A stretch of 64,000 nt of DNA from Mycobacterium sp. PSTR-4-N (GTDB lineage: Bacteria; Actinomycetota; Actinomycetes; Mycobacteriales; Mycobacteriaceae), in NCBI RefSeq assembly GCF_022348085.1, contig NZ_JAKRFN010000009.1, positions 124,001 through 188,000 on the forward strand. Reading direction: 5' to 3'. The notes beneath the pieces were generated by a model. It did no database searches. It worked only from the letters and a program-made list of their open reading frames with translations, and had not been told where the DNA came from. This document shows positions 17,121-26,277 of this stretch, piece by piece; position 1 is the stretch's first letter, and every line of letters starts with the position of its first letter. The position numbers and the translations under genes are program-made.

Positions 17121-18112
17121 GCCGCGCCTCGCAGCGGCGCGTCACCGGTGGCGAGCCCGTAGCGGGTCAGCACGTCGGCGGCCCGGCTGGACAGCTCGAC
17201 GGGAATGCCGAGGGTGGCCGAGCCGACGGTGACACCGTGGACCTGCTGTACCGAGGCGCCGAGGACCGCAATGGGCGCGCCGAGGTCGGCGCTGGCGCGG
17301 GCGATCCAGTCGCTGGGCACGCTCGGCGAGTCGTACACCACCTGCAACACCCGCTGGCCGACAGCGGCATCGCTGGACACCCCTTGCGGCCGGAGCTCGG
17401 CGCCCAGGGACGACTCCGGATCGGTGAGAAGGTCGACCAGGCGGCCGGATTCGACGATGCTGCCGTGATCGAGCCGCGCCGCCGAATCGGCGATCTTCAG
17501 CACGGTGTCCATCTCGTGGGTGATGAACACGATCGACAGGTTCAGATCGTCACGCAGCTCGCGCAGCAGGTCGACGACCGACGCGGTGGTGGTCGGGTCC
17601 AGGCCTGCGGTCGCCTCGTCGGAGAGCAACACCGAGGGCCGTAACGCCAACGCGCGGGCGATGCCGACGCGCTGCTTCTGCCCGCCGGAGAGCTGGAACG
17701 GGTAGTGGTTCGCCCGGTTGGACAACCCGACCCGGTCGAGCAGCTCGGCCACCCGCTTCTTCGACTCCGCCGCGGTGACCCCGAGGTACTCCAGCGGCAA
17801 GGCGACATTCCCTGCGGCAGAGCGCCGTTCGAACAGGCCTGCGGACTGGAACACGGTGCCGATGCGCCGCCGTGCGACGCGCAGCTTCTGGGCAGACAGC
17901 GTGGTGAGGTCTTCGCCGTTGACGACGACCGAGCCCGACGTCGGGAGGGTGAGCAGATTGATGCACTCGGCCAACGTGCTCTTGCCGGCCCCACTGGGGC
18001 CGACGACGGCCAGGATCTCCCCGGCGTCCACGCGGAACGTGATGCGGTCGAGCACCACGGTTCGGTGTTCGCCACTGCCGTAGACCTTGGTCAGCTCGGT
18101 CAACTCGATCAT
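17117..18112 (-). CDS. MetN-type ABC transporter ATP-binding protein
   Basis: A 331-residue ATPase energising the MetNIQ-like importer. Walker A GPSGAGKST, signature LSGGQKQR and Walker B LLSDEATAGLDP are all intact. The C-terminal approximately 80 residues form the NIL regulatory domain of MetN proteins, which binds methionine for trans-inhibition. Start ATG at 18112 is chosen because MIELTELTKVYG begins the ABC fold. It heads the minus-strand operon and is divergent from a second MetQ-like gene, with 116 bases between starts. Confidence 0.9.
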   Translation of the reverse strand: MIELTELTKVYGSGEHRTVVLDRITFRVDAGEILAVVGPSGAGKSTLAECINLLTLPTSGSVVVNGEDLTTLSAQKLRVARRRIGTVFQSAGLFERRSAAGNVALPLEYLGVTAAESKKRVAELLDRVGLSNRANHYPFQLSGGQKQRVGIARALALRPSVLLSDEATAGLDPTTTASVVDLLRELRDDLNLSIVFITHEMDTVLKIADSAARLDHGSIVESGRLVDLLTDPESSLGAELRPQGVSSDAAVGQRVLQVVYDSPSVPSDWIARASADLGAPIAVLGASVQQVHGVTVGSATLGIPVELSSRAADVLTRYGLATGDAPLRGAA

Positions 18113-18228
18113 GGGGGCGAACTGTGTCAAAGCACGATGATGCGGGACACCTTTGCGCTCAGGGTGAGTGGATCGCCGTGATCGCAACCCTGTGCACGGT
18201 GCCGATCATGCCGCACAGTACTGGACGC

Positions 18229-19137
18229 ATGAGCATCGATGAGTCGGTTGCGGCGCAGCCACACGGTTTCACCATCAAGAAGCGGCGCCGCTGGCCCTAC
18301 CTGGTGGCGGCGGTCGTCGTCATCATCAGCGCGGCAGTATTTTTCGTCGTCCAGCGTTCCGGCGGCACGACGTCGGCGAACGAGACGGCAGGCGCGACGC
18401 TCGACGTCGTGTATCTGGATTCCAACCCCGCGGAGAAGGCGATCATCGAATACATCGCCGCGAACATCGCGCCCGACTACGACGTCAAGGTCGGTGCGGT
18501 CGGGCTCGGCGACAGTACCCAGATCAACCAGGCGATCAGCGACGGACGCTACGCCGGCACCATCTTCCAGCACCGGCATTGGCTGCAGCAGGTGCTCGAT
18601 GCGAACCCGAGCTTCAAGGAACAGGCCGCGACCGGGCCGTTTTTCCACCGGGTGTTCGGCATCTGGTCGGACAAATACCGCACACCGCAGGATCTTCCGG
18701 ACGGCGCCACGGTGTCGCTGCTGGCCGATCCGGCCAACAACGCCCAGGGCATCTGGTACCTGGCCCAGGCCGGGCTCGTCACAGTGCGTCCTGATGCCGA
18801 CATCACCGCGTTGACCACCAAGGACATCGTGGCCAACCCGAAGAACCTGAAGTTCACGCTGCTGGACTTCGGGGCGCAACCGCGGGCGCTGCCCGATCTG
18901 GATGCGATCGTCGGCTATGCGGAGTCGTTCCTTGCCGCGGGGGTCAGTGAGGACAAGTTGATCTACGCGCCGAAGTCACCGGACGAATTCGCCTCGGTGC
19001 TCACGGTGGGCAGCGACTACGTCGACACGGAGAACGTGAAGAACCTGATCAAGGCCTTCAAGGATCCTCGGGTGCAGCAGTTCATCGCCACCGATCCCGA
19101 GGTGAAGAAGCTCGCGCTGCCCGGTGATCCGGCGTGA
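18229..19137 (+). CDS. Second MetQ/NlpA-family substrate-binding protein, membrane-anchored
   Basis: A 302-residue paralogue of the minus-strand binding protein at 15508-16410. The two share long identical stretches such as FGIWSDKY and KDIVANPKNL. It also has KKRRRW followed by a single membrane helix and no lipobox. Having two binding proteins for one permease/ATPase suggests two related ligands. The ATG at 18229 gives the same N-terminal architecture as the paralogue. Its stop codon overlaps the start of an FMN monooxygenase gene by four bases (GTGA), so the imported ligand is probably the substrate of that enzyme or a precursor of it. Confidence 0.82.
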   Translation: MSIDESVAAQPHGFTIKKRRRWPYLVAAVVVIISAAVFFVVQRSGGTTSANETAGATLDVVYLDSNPAEKAIIEYIAANIAPDYDVKVGAVGLGDSTQINQAISDGRYAGTIFQHRHWLQQVLDANPSFKEQAATGPFFHRVFGIWSDKYRTPQDLPDGATVSLLADPANNAQGIWYLAQAGLVTVRPDADITALTTKDIVANPKNLKFTLLDFGAQPRALPDLDAIVGYAESFLAAGVSEDKLIYAPKSPDEFASVLTVGSDYVDTENVKNLIKAFKDPRVQQFIATDPEVKKLALPGDPA

Positions 19138-20468
19138 CGCGAAGGGAACTCCACCTGGGCGTGAATGTCCTGTCCGACGGAATGCATCCGGCGGCGTGGC
19201 AGTTTCCGGGCGCGGACCCGCACTGGTTCACCGACCTGTCCTACTGGATCGAGGTCGCCCGGATCGCCGAACGCGGCACGCTCGACGCGCTGTTCTTGGC
19301 CGACAGCCCGTCGCTGTTCCAGAAGCCCGACGAGCCACTGGTGGCGCCGCCGCTGGCGCTGGACCCGATCGTGCTGCTGTCGGCGCTGGCATCGGCGACG
19401 ACGCATCTCGGGCTGATCGGCACGGTGTCGACGTCCTTCGAGGAGCCGTACAACCTGGCGCGCCGCTTCGCATCGCTGGATCACCTCAGCCGCGGCCGGG
19501 TCGCGTGGAACGTGGTGACCAGCAGCGACGCGTACGCGTGGAACAACTTCGGGGGGAGCGGCCAACCGGACAGAGCTCAGCGGTACCGACAGGCCGCCGA
19601 GTTCATCGATGTGGTTCGCGCGCTGTGGGATTCGTGGGATGACGACGCCGTGCTGGCCGACAAGAAGACGGGTGCGTTCAGCCGACCCGGTGCGATCCAC
19701 ACCATCGACCACCGCGGCGAGTTCTTCTCCGTCGACGGGCCGCTGACATTGCCACGGTCCCCGCAGGGACATCCGGTGCTCTTCCAGGCCGGTGGCTCAC
19801 CGGGCGGGTTGGATCTGGCGGCCCGCTATGCCGACGGGGTGTTCGCCGCGCAGGCGTCGCTGCCCGACGCGCTGCGCAATGCCAACGAGATCCGTTTGCG
19901 GACAGCCGCATACGGTCGGCCGCGCGATGCGGTGCGGATCATGCCGGGGTTGTCGTTCGTGCTGGGCAGCACCGAGGCGGAGGCGCGGCGGCGCAACGAC
20001 GAGCTCAACGAGCTCGCGGGTGAGCGGCGGCTGGCCCACCTCGCCGGCCAGTTGTCGGTCGACCCGGCGGAACTGCACTGGGATCAGCCACTGCCACAGT
20101 GGTTGCTCGACGGTGCAGTGACCGATTCGGGATCGCAGGGCGCCCGAGACATCGTCGTCAACCTGGCGCGGCGGGAATCGCTGACGGTGCGTGAGTTGCT
20201 GGACCGGGTGATCACCTGGCACCGTCTCGTGGTCGGTGGGCCGGAACAGATCGCGGACGCGATCGAGGAGTGGTTCGTCGCGGGTGCGGTCGACGGGTTC
20301 AACCTGATGCCGGATGTGTTCCCGTCCGGGCTGGAGTTGTTCGTCGACTACGTGGTGCCGATCCTGCGGGAGCGGGGCTTGTTCCGGCGTGAGTACACGT
20401 CGACGACGCTGCGGGGTCACCTGGGGCTGGCGCGGGTGCCGGATCGGAACCTCGCCCGCGCGGTGTAG
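19134..20468 (+). CDS. LLM-class FMN-dependent monooxygenase (NtaA/SnaA/DmoA type)
   Basis: A 444-residue bacterial luciferase-like monooxygenase of the NtaA/SnaA/DszA/DmoA branch, which uses FMNH2 and O2 to oxidise organosulfur or amine compounds. Typical segments are LDALFLADSPS, STSFEEPYNLARRFASLDH and GRVAWNVVTSSD, followed by ARYADGVFAAQ. It needs a separate flavin reductase, not seen adjacent; the nitroreductase-like gene at 3050 is too far to link. The coupled MetQ-like gene upstream supports a role in scavenging sulfur from organosulfur compounds, though the substrate is inferred. Confidence 0.85.
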   Translation: MTRRELHLGVNVLSDGMHPAAWQFPGADPHWFTDLSYWIEVARIAERGTLDALFLADSPSLFQKPDEPLVAPPLALDPIVLLSALASATTHLGLIGTVSTSFEEPYNLARRFASLDHLSRGRVAWNVVTSSDAYAWNNFGGSGQPDRAQRYRQAAEFIDVVRALWDSWDDDAVLADKKTGAFSRPGAIHTIDHRGEFFSVDGPLTLPRSPQGHPVLFQAGGSPGGLDLAARYADGVFAAQASLPDALRNANEIRLRTAAYGRPRDAVRIMPGLSFVLGSTEAEARRRNDELNELAGERRLAHLAGQLSVDPAELHWDQPLPQWLLDGAVTDSGSQGARDIVVNLARRESLTVRELLDRVITWHRLVVGGPEQIADAIEEWFVAGAVDGFNLMPDVFPSGLELFVDYVVPILRERGLFRREYTSTTLRGHLGLARVPDRNLARAV

Positions 20469-20481
20469 CGTCCGTGCCATC

Positions 20482-21645
20482 ATGGCGGCCATGGGATTCG
20501 AGAAGATCGACGAGATTCTTGACGGAGTGACGGCGAGCGGTTCGCTGCACGGTGTCGCCGCGACCGTGGTCGGCCGTGACGGCGTCCTCTACGAGCACGC
20601 CGCCGGAGATGCCAAGCCCGACACGATGTTTCGCAATGCATCAATGACCAAGGCTGTCGCCACCACCGGCGCACTGCAGCTCGTCGAGCAGGGTCGGCTG
20701 GCCCTGGATGCCACGGTCGCGTCGATCCTGCCCGAGTTCGGTGAGCTGCAGGTGCTGGATGGCTTCGACGGCGGGGAGCCGGTGCTGAGGGCGCCCAAAA
20801 CGCAGGCGACCATCCGGCAGTTGATGACGCACACCGCCGGCTGCGGTTACCACTTCACCAACCAGAAGCTCTTCACCTATTGCACGGAGCACGGCTTCCC
20901 CAACGCCCTCGACGGCGTCAAGCGCAGCCTCAGCGCACCGCTGATCAACGATCCGGGAACCGTCTGGGAGTACGGCGTCAACACCGACTGGCTGGGGCTG
21001 GTCATCGAGGCTGTCAGCGGTCAGTCGCTGAGCGCCTACCTGACCGAGCACGTCTACGGTCCGCTCGGGATGACGGAGACGACGTTCGACCCGACCGATG
21101 AGCAACGTGCGCGGCTGCTGCCGATCCGGTTTCGCGCGCCGGACGGGAACCTGGTCGAGACGGACCTCGATCTGCCGGCAGCGCCGGAGTGGGATGCCGG
21201 CGGCCATGGCTCGTACGGGACGATCGCCGACTACGGGCGGTTCGTGCGGGCCTGGCTGAACGGCGGTGAACTCGACGGCACGCGCATCCTCGCCGAGGAG
21301 ACCGTCGAGCTCGCGCTGCGCGATCACCTCGACGGGGCGCCGCTGCCGAAAGAGTCGATATCGACCGTGCCGGAGCTCAGCAACACGGTCGCGCTGCTGG
21401 ATGTGCCGCAGGGCTGGGGCCTTGGATTCCACCTGTACCTGACCGATCTGCCGGGCATGCGCAGGGCCGGGTCGGCCGACTGGTCGGGCCTGTTCAACAG
21501 CTTCTACTGGATCGACCGCAGGGCCGGCGTCGCCGCGGTCATCGCGACGCAGGTGCTGCCGTTCTTCGACGACGCGATGGTCAAGACGATCCTCGGGTTC
21601 GAGGCCGCGGTGTACGCAGAACTCGGCGCTGCCGCCACCCCGTAG
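20482..21645 (+). CDS. Serine hydrolase (class C beta-lactamase/esterase family)
   Basis: A 387-residue serine hydrolase of the beta-lactamase/DD-peptidase superfamily. Nucleophile motif SMTK has Ser54 and Lys57. The second motif is YGVN (a YxN variant), and the third is HGSYGT, an HxG variant. These mark esterase EstB-like or LpqF/LpqK-like proteins more than true beta-lactamases. No signal peptide is seen, so it is probably cytoplasmic. ATG at 20482 or 20491 are both possible. The gap to the monooxygenase gene is 13 bases, so it may belong to the same transcript. Confidence 0.87.
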   Translation: MAAMGFEKIDEILDGVTASGSLHGVAATVVGRDGVLYEHAAGDAKPDTMFRNASMTKAVATTGALQLVEQGRLALDATVASILPEFGELQVLDGFDGGEPVLRAPKTQATIRQLMTHTAGCGYHFTNQKLFTYCTEHGFPNALDGVKRSLSAPLINDPGTVWEYGVNTDWLGLVIEAVSGQSLSAYLTEHVYGPLGMTETTFDPTDEQRARLLPIRFRAPDGNLVETDLDLPAAPEWDAGGHGSYGTIADYGRFVRAWLNGGELDGTRILAEETVELALRDHLDGAPLPKESISTVPELSNTVALLDVPQGWGLGFHLYLTDLPGMRRAGSADWSGLFNSFYWIDRRAGVAAVIATQVLPFFDDAMVKTILGFEAAVYAELGAAATP

Positions 21646-21653
21646 CCTGGGGT

Positions 21654-22514
21654 ATGGCTTTAGACGCCCTGGGGGTTGTCCGCACGCGGATGGGGAGCGC
21701 GCTGTTCGGGATGGTGGCCGGCCCGGAAGGGCCCGAGAACCGCGCCCGCATCCACGAGACGCCCGGCCCTCGCTGGTTCGCCGAGGACCGTCCAATCCGG
21801 CAGGTGCATGCCGACGCGTCGATGTTCGTCGGCGGGCTGCGGGCGCTGCTGCTGCAATCGCTGCACCCGCTGGCGATGGCCGGGGTGGCCGAGCACTCCG
21901 ACTACCGCGGCGACCCGTGGGGCCGGCTGGCGCGGACGAGCACCTTTCTCGCGGTGACGACGTTCGGACCGGCCGACGATGCGCAGCGCGCGGTCGATAA
22001 GGTGCGCGGCATCCACCGGCGGGTGCGTGGGGTCGCGCCGGACGGGCGGGCCTACGAGGCGGGGGATCCGCACCTGCTGGAGTGGGTGCACATCGCCGAG
22101 GTCGACAGCTTCCTGCGCGCACACCAGCTGTACGGATCGGCCCCGCTGGATCAGGCGGGCCGTGACGGGTACGTCGCCGACACCGCGGAGGTGGCCGCGA
22201 AGTTGGGTGTCATCGATCCGCCGCGTACGGAAGCCGAAGTGGCCGAGAGACTTTCCTCGTACCGGTCGGAGCTGGCCGGGACCGCCGCCGCCCGCGATGC
22301 GGCCCGGTTCCTGCTGCTGACCCCGCCGCTGCCCATCCTGGCGCGCGCACCGTATGCCGCGCTCGCCGCGGCAGCGGTGTCGATGCTGCCGCGGTGGGCG
22401 CGCGGACCGCTGTGGCTGCCGTACTTCCCGCCCGCGGAGGCGACGGTGGTGCGCTCGGCCGGGCATGTGCTCGTCGGCGGTATTCGGTGGGCGATGTCCG
22501 CCAACGCGGGGTGA
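21654..22514 (+). CDS. Oxygenase MpaB family protein (DUF2236)
   Basis: A 286-residue haem-type oxygenase-like protein of the MpaB/latex-clearing-protein superfamily (DUF2236). The family core is visible in LLQSLHPLAMAGVAEHSDY and the following RGDPWGRLARTSTF, with His residues in the expected haem-contact positions, then LLEWVHIAEVDSFL. Mycobacteria carry many copies of unknown substrate. It follows the serine hydrolase gene by eight bases and is probably cotranscribed. A predicted membrane-associated helix lies in PYAALAAAAVSML near the C-terminus. Confidence 0.85.
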   Translation: MALDALGVVRTRMGSALFGMVAGPEGPENRARIHETPGPRWFAEDRPIRQVHADASMFVGGLRALLLQSLHPLAMAGVAEHSDYRGDPWGRLARTSTFLAVTTFGPADDAQRAVDKVRGIHRRVRGVAPDGRAYEAGDPHLLEWVHIAEVDSFLRAHQLYGSAPLDQAGRDGYVADTAEVAAKLGVIDPPRTEAEVAERLSSYRSELAGTAAARDAARFLLLTPPLPILARAPYAALAAAAVSMLPRWARGPLWLPYFPPAEATVVRSAGHVLVGGIRWAMSANAG

Positions 22515-22557
22515 GCGGTTCTTACAACCTCTTGATCTGCAGCTATTGCGTCAATAC

Positions 22558-22571
22558 GTCCGATATCGGAC
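22558..22571. promoter_or_regulatory. 14-base perfect palindrome before HTH/AbiE-like gene
   Basis: GTCCGATATCGGAC is a perfect 14-base palindrome. It directly abuts TATATATG (22572-22579), a likely -10 region, just before the start codon at 22581 or 22590. The position is what an autorepressing antitoxin operator would have. No ribosome-binding site is visible, which fits a leaderless transcript starting near 22585-22590. Confidence 0.5.
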
Positions 22572-22580
22572 TATATATGC

Positions 22581-23282
22581 ATGCCTGAAATGACGGCGGC
22601 CGACGCCGCCGAACACCTGCAGGTGTCCCAACGGCAGGTGCGACGCTTGGCCGACGACGGCGTTCTCATCATCAGCCGCGTGGTCGGGCGCTCACTGCTC
22701 CTCGACGCTGCGTCGGTGCACCGACTCGCGGGGCGCGTCCGTCACAACGGGAGACCGTGGACCCCGGCGACGGCATGGGCCGCACTTACGCTCTTGTCCG
22801 GCGGGAGGGCGCCGTGGATGGATTCCGCGGCCCTGTCCCGTTTGCGCCACCGCCTACGCGCCGCGCGTGCACCCGAGGTGGCGTGGTTGGCTCGCGGGCG
22901 TGCCCGTGTGCACCAGATGCGGGGCTGGGGTCGGGTCGGTGGTCTCGTCCCGACCGGCGTGAGTGCGCTGCGCGATCCGGAGGTGGCTGCACGGTTTGGC
23001 TTGTCGCCCGTGGAGCGAGGAACCGACGGTTACGTTGCGGCACGTGACTTCCCTGACACCGTAAACAAACTCGGACTCATCGAAGACCTCGAAGGCGACA
23101 TCACAGTGCGCGTCATTCCGGACGATGCCGGTTGCACCGTTGATCGGCCGCTCATGGCAGCTATCGCCGTGGATCTGTCCGAGTCTCTTGACACTCGTGA
23201 AGCGTCCGCCGGGGAGCGGGTACTCGGCGAACTGCTCGACGCATTCCGCGCCGGCAATACCCACGTCGAAGACGTTCCGTGA
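22581..23282 (+). CDS. Helix-turn-helix protein, AbiEi/antitoxin-like partner
   Basis: A 233-residue protein with an N-terminal excisionase/MerR-like helix-turn-helix (residues about 4-50: AADAAEHLQVSQRQVRRLADD). An uncharacterised C-terminal region of about 180 residues follows. It is followed, with a four-base GTGA overlap, by a nucleotidyltransferase gene of the AbiEii type. That arrangement is typical of type IV abortive-infection/toxin-antitoxin modules, with the DNA-binding antitoxin first. The start may be ATG at 22581 or 22590. The region is probably inserted between the MpaB gene and the sugar locus. The antitoxin role is inferred from context. Confidence 0.65.
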   Translation: MPEMTAADAAEHLQVSQRQVRRLADDGVLIISRVVGRSLLLDAASVHRLAGRVRHNGRPWTPATAWAALTLLSGGRAPWMDSAALSRLRHRLRAARAPEVAWLARGRARVHQMRGWGRVGGLVPTGVSALRDPEVAARFGLSPVERGTDGYVAARDFPDTVNKLGLIEDLEGDITVRVIPDDAGCTVDRPLMAAIAVDLSESLDTREASAGERVLGELLDAFRAGNTHVEDVP

Positions 23283-23793
23283 GCCAAGCTGGGGCCGGCG
23301 AGCGCCCCGTGTGGAAGATTGACGCCCCTCCGGGAGGTTGGCCCCCACCGTGGCCACAACTCTTTGAGATCGCCCGAACCATCCCGCCTACCCAATGGAC
23401 GTGGTCGGCGGGCTGATGGTGCAACTCCATGCCGCGAGGGCTGGATTGGCGCTAACCCGGCCAACGGTCGACGTCGACATTATCTTGCATATCCAGACAG
23501 GGGCGGTCACCTTCAACAGTGTCCGCGATGACCTGGAAGGGCTTGGGTACACGCTCGCGGAACCGATGGGTGACGGGCCGATCCACCGATACGTTCGGGG
23601 GCGGACCAGCACAGAGACAATCGACGTGATGGTGCCGGACCGCCTGCCGGAGGGAAAGCGGCCAAAAGCTCTGCGGCGACTCGTGTTCGCAGTCCCTGGC
23701 GGCACCTCGGCTTTCATGAAAACGGTTATCTGCGAGGTAGACTCAGCCCGATACGGTGACCACGACCTTGCCGCCGCAGCGTTGCGCCGCTGA
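23279..23793 (+). pseudogene. Frameshifted AbiEii-like nucleotidyltransferase
   Basis: Reading from GTG at 23279 (overlapping the previous stop codon) gives a plausible N-terminus ending ...IPPTQW and then a stop at 23414-23416. A second frame continues with VVGGLMVQLHA and RPTVDVDII to 23793. Joined by one base shift around 23400-23412, the product has the nucleotidyltransferase motifs GG...H and RxTxDxD. The 515-base span is one base short of a whole number of codons, as a single deletion would give. The C-terminus is short and its last 51 bases overlap the convergent dehydrogenase gene, so the 3' end also looks truncated. A sequencing error at the shift cannot be excluded. Confidence 0.65.
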
Positions 23794-24753
23794 GGTGAAC
23801 GCCTCGGCGGCTTCGGCCAGCGGCCGTCGCTGACTGACGATCGCATCGAGATCGATTCCACCCGTGGCCAATTCGATCGCCCGCGGATAGGTGTCGTTCA
23901 TCCGCCGCACCATCGCGAACGTCAGGCCTTTGCGCCGGGCCGCGGCCGCCGGGAACGACGACGTAGCCTCCGACGGGATGCCGCCGAGCGCGATGCGCGC
24001 CCCCGGTCGGCACGCCCCGACGGCGGTCGCGATCGCGGCATCCGTGCCGGCCATCTCGATCACCGCGTCCACACCCCTGCCCTCGGTGGCGTCCAAGATC
24101 TCGTCGACGGCGTTCTCGGGTGCGAACGCGGCATCGACACCGGCTCGCAGCGCTGTCGCGCGGCGATGGGCGAGCGGCTCGACCAGGAATACGCGCCGGG
24201 CTCCGGTTCGCCGCACCACCTGCGCGGTGAGCACGCCGATCGGGCCACCACCGACCACGAGGACGTCCATGCCGGCCCGGACGTGCCCGACACCGACCGC
24301 ATGAACGGCGACACCAAGCGGTTCGAGCAGTGCGCCGGCATCGTCGCTGAGATCGTCAGGCAACGGATGCAACAGGTGATCTGGCCACACCAGGTGTTCC
24401 CGCAGCGCCCCGTCGAGCGTGCCGTGCCCGGCGAATTCCACTGTGGGGCAGAGGTTGTGGAAGCCGGCGCGGCACATCTCGCAGTTCTGGCAGGGGATCG
24501 CGGGGTCGACGGCGACTCGGCGGCCGGTCAGCGGGCCGGTGAGCGCGACGGCGGCGAACTCATGGCCGGGGACGACGGGCCGCTCGATGCGGTTCTCCCC
24601 GATACCGCCGTCGGTGAACCAGTGCAGATCGGAACCGCAGATGCCGACCGAGGTGACCGCGAGCAGCGACCAGCCCTTCGGCGGTTCGTCAGGGTCGAGT
24701 TCGCGGTACACACGCAGATCACCGACGCCGTGCAGACGGGCGGCGAGCATCAC
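23743..24753 (-). CDS. Zinc-dependent polyol/alcohol dehydrogenase
   Basis: A 336-residue medium-chain dehydrogenase of the sorbitol/L-idonate/threonine dehydrogenase group. It has catalytic-zinc ligands in GICGSDLHWF and PGHEF, a partial structural-zinc site CQNCEMCRAGFHNLC (four Cys) and a Rossmann segment VVGGGPIGVLTAQ. It oxidises a sugar alcohol or sugar with NAD(P). It is the last gene of the arabinose operon, 12 bases after araA, so a pentitol or aldose related to arabinose is the likely substrate. Its 3' end overlaps the broken nucleotidyltransferase gene on the other strand. Confidence 0.85.
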   Translation of the reverse strand: MMLAARLHGVGDLRVYRELDPDEPPKGWSLLAVTSVGICGSDLHWFTDGGIGENRIERPVVPGHEFAAVALTGPLTGRRVAVDPAIPCQNCEMCRAGFHNLCPTVEFAGHGTLDGALREHLVWPDHLLHPLPDDLSDDAGALLEPLGVAVHAVGVGHVRAGMDVLVVGGGPIGVLTAQVVRRTGARRVFLVEPLAHRRATALRAGVDAAFAPENAVDEILDATEGRGVDAVIEMAGTDAAIATAVGACRPGARIALGGIPSEATSSFPAAAARRKGLTFAMVRRMNDTYPRAIELATGGIDLDAIVSQRRPLAEAAEAFTSAAQRCGGKVVVTVSG

Positions 24754-24765
24754 CGCACCGCCGTG

Positions 24766-26277
24766 TCAGAGTCCGCCGGCGACATGGTGATACACCCCGT
24801 TCCACTTCAGCGTGTTCTGGAAGTCGCGGACGGTGGTGCCGGCGTCGATGACCAGCAGCTCGGTGCCGGTGATTTCCGCGAAGTCCTCGAACGTCTCGGT
24901 GTCCACCGCGGTGGTCAGCACGGTGTGGTGCGGCGCGCCGGCCATCAGCCACGCCTCGGCGGAGGTGGACCAATTCGGCAGCGGCTCCCACACCGCACAC
25001 GCGACGGGCAGCTTCGGCAGCTCGGCGGAGGGTTCGACCACGCGAACTTCGTTGGCTACCAACCGGAACCGGTCACCCATGTCGCAGATGCCCAGGATCA
25101 CGGCGTCAGCCGGGGCGGCGGTGAACCGCAGCCGCACCGGGTCGTCGCGGTCGCCGATCGAGAGCGGATGCACCTCCAGCGTCGGCACGTCGGCGGCGAT
25201 GCTCGGGCAGACCTCCAGCATGTGTGCGCCGAGGATGCGCTCGCGGCCGGGTGTCAGGTCGTAGGTGTAGTCCTCCATGAACGACGTGCCGCCGGGCAGC
25301 CCTTCGCCCATCACCTTGACGGTGCGCAGCATCGTCGCGGTCTTCCAGTCGCCCTCGCCGCCGAAGCCGTAGCCGTCGGCCATCAGTCGCTGTACCGCGA
25401 GCCCGGGCAGTTGGCGCAGCCCACCCAGGTCCTCGAAGTTGGTGGTGAAGGCATGGAAGCCGCCGTGCTGCAGGAACTTCCGCAGACCGAGCTCGATCTG
25501 CGCGCCGACCCGCAGCGAGGTGTGCCGATCACCGCCGGGCAGCAGCTCCGGCGCCACCCGGTAGGTGTGGGCGTATTCACGGACCAGCTTGTCGACGTCG
25601 GCGTCACTGATGTTGTTGACGACCCGCACGAGGTCGTTGACGCCGTAGGTGTCCACCGACACCCCGAAGTGAGCCTCGGCCTCGACCTTGTCGCCCTCGG
25701 TGACGGCGACGCCGCGCATGTTGTCGCCGAACCGGGCGACCTTCAGCGTGGACAACTCGGCGTGACCGAGGGCCGCGCGCATCCAGGAGCCGATGCGGCG
25801 GCGGGTGCGCGGGTCGCTGACGTGCCCGGCGACGGTCTTGCGCGGGTGCGCCATGCGGGTCTGGATGTAGCCGAACTCGCGGTCGCCGTGGGCGGCCTGG
25901 TTGAGGTTCATGAAGTCCATGTCGATGGACGCCCAGGGCAATTCGACCCCGAACTGGGTGTGCAGATGCAGCAGCGGTTTGGTGAGGGTCTTGAGCCCGC
26001 GGATCCACATCTTCGCCGGCGAGAACGTGTGCATCCAAGCGATCACGCCGATGCACTCCGGCGTGGCGTTCGCTTCGGCGAGGACGCGAGCGATGTGTTC
26101 GGTGTCGGTGACGACGGGAAGCCAGCGCACCTCGACCGGGATCTCGGGGCCGGCGTCGAGTTGCTCGGCGATCTGGCGGGACTGCTCGGCGACCTGGTCG
26201 AGGATGGCCTGCCCGTACATCGACTGGCTACCGGTCACCAGCCACACCTGGCTGGTGACGAGTCGGGACGCGATCAT
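24766..26277 (-). CDS. araA: L-arabinose isomerase
   Basis: A 503-residue enzyme converting L-arabinose to L-ribulose, the first catabolic step. The length equals that of E. coli AraA, and characteristic segments are present: [12 protein letters not shown] at the N-terminus, [15 protein letters not shown], and [18 protein letters not shown] with the metal-binding Glu. A second metal/catalytic Glu lies in [11 protein letters not shown], and His residues are at the end of the domain. It overlaps araD by four bases (26274-26277), so the genes are translationally coupled. Confidence 0.95.
   Translation of the reverse strand: MIASRLVTSQVWLVTGSQSMYGQAILDQVAEQSRQIAEQLDAGPEIPVEVRWLPVVTDTEHIARVLAEANATPECIGVIAWMHTFSPAKMWIRGLKTLTKPLLHLHTQFGVELPWASIDMDFMNLNQAAHGDREFGYIQTRMAHPRKTVAGHVSDPRTRRRIGSWMRAALGHAELSTLKVARFGDNMRGVAVTEGDKVEAEAHFGVSVDTYGVNDLVRVVNNISDADVDKLVREYAHTYRVAPELLPGGDRHTSLRVGAQIELGLRKFLQHGGFHAFTTNFEDLGGLRQLPGLAVQRLMADGYGFGGEGDWKTATMLRTVKVMGEGLPGGTSFMEDYTYDLTPGRERILGAHMLEVCPSIAADVPTLEVHPLSIGDRDDPVRLRFTAAPADAVILGICDMGDRFRLVANEVRVVEPSAELPKLPVACAVWEPLPNWSTSAEAWLMAGAPHHTVLTTAVDTETFEDFAEITGTELLVIDAGTTVRDFQNTLKWNGVYHHVAGGL

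Noticed and set aside
18113..18228. SAM riboswitch controlling the MetNIQ-like operon
   Set aside because: The whole divergent region is only 116 bases and no SAM-riboswitch-like pairing could be recognised by eye.
20482..21645. True class C beta-lactamase
   Set aside because: There is no signal peptide and the third motif is HxG instead of KTG, which fits cytoplasmic esterase-like members better.
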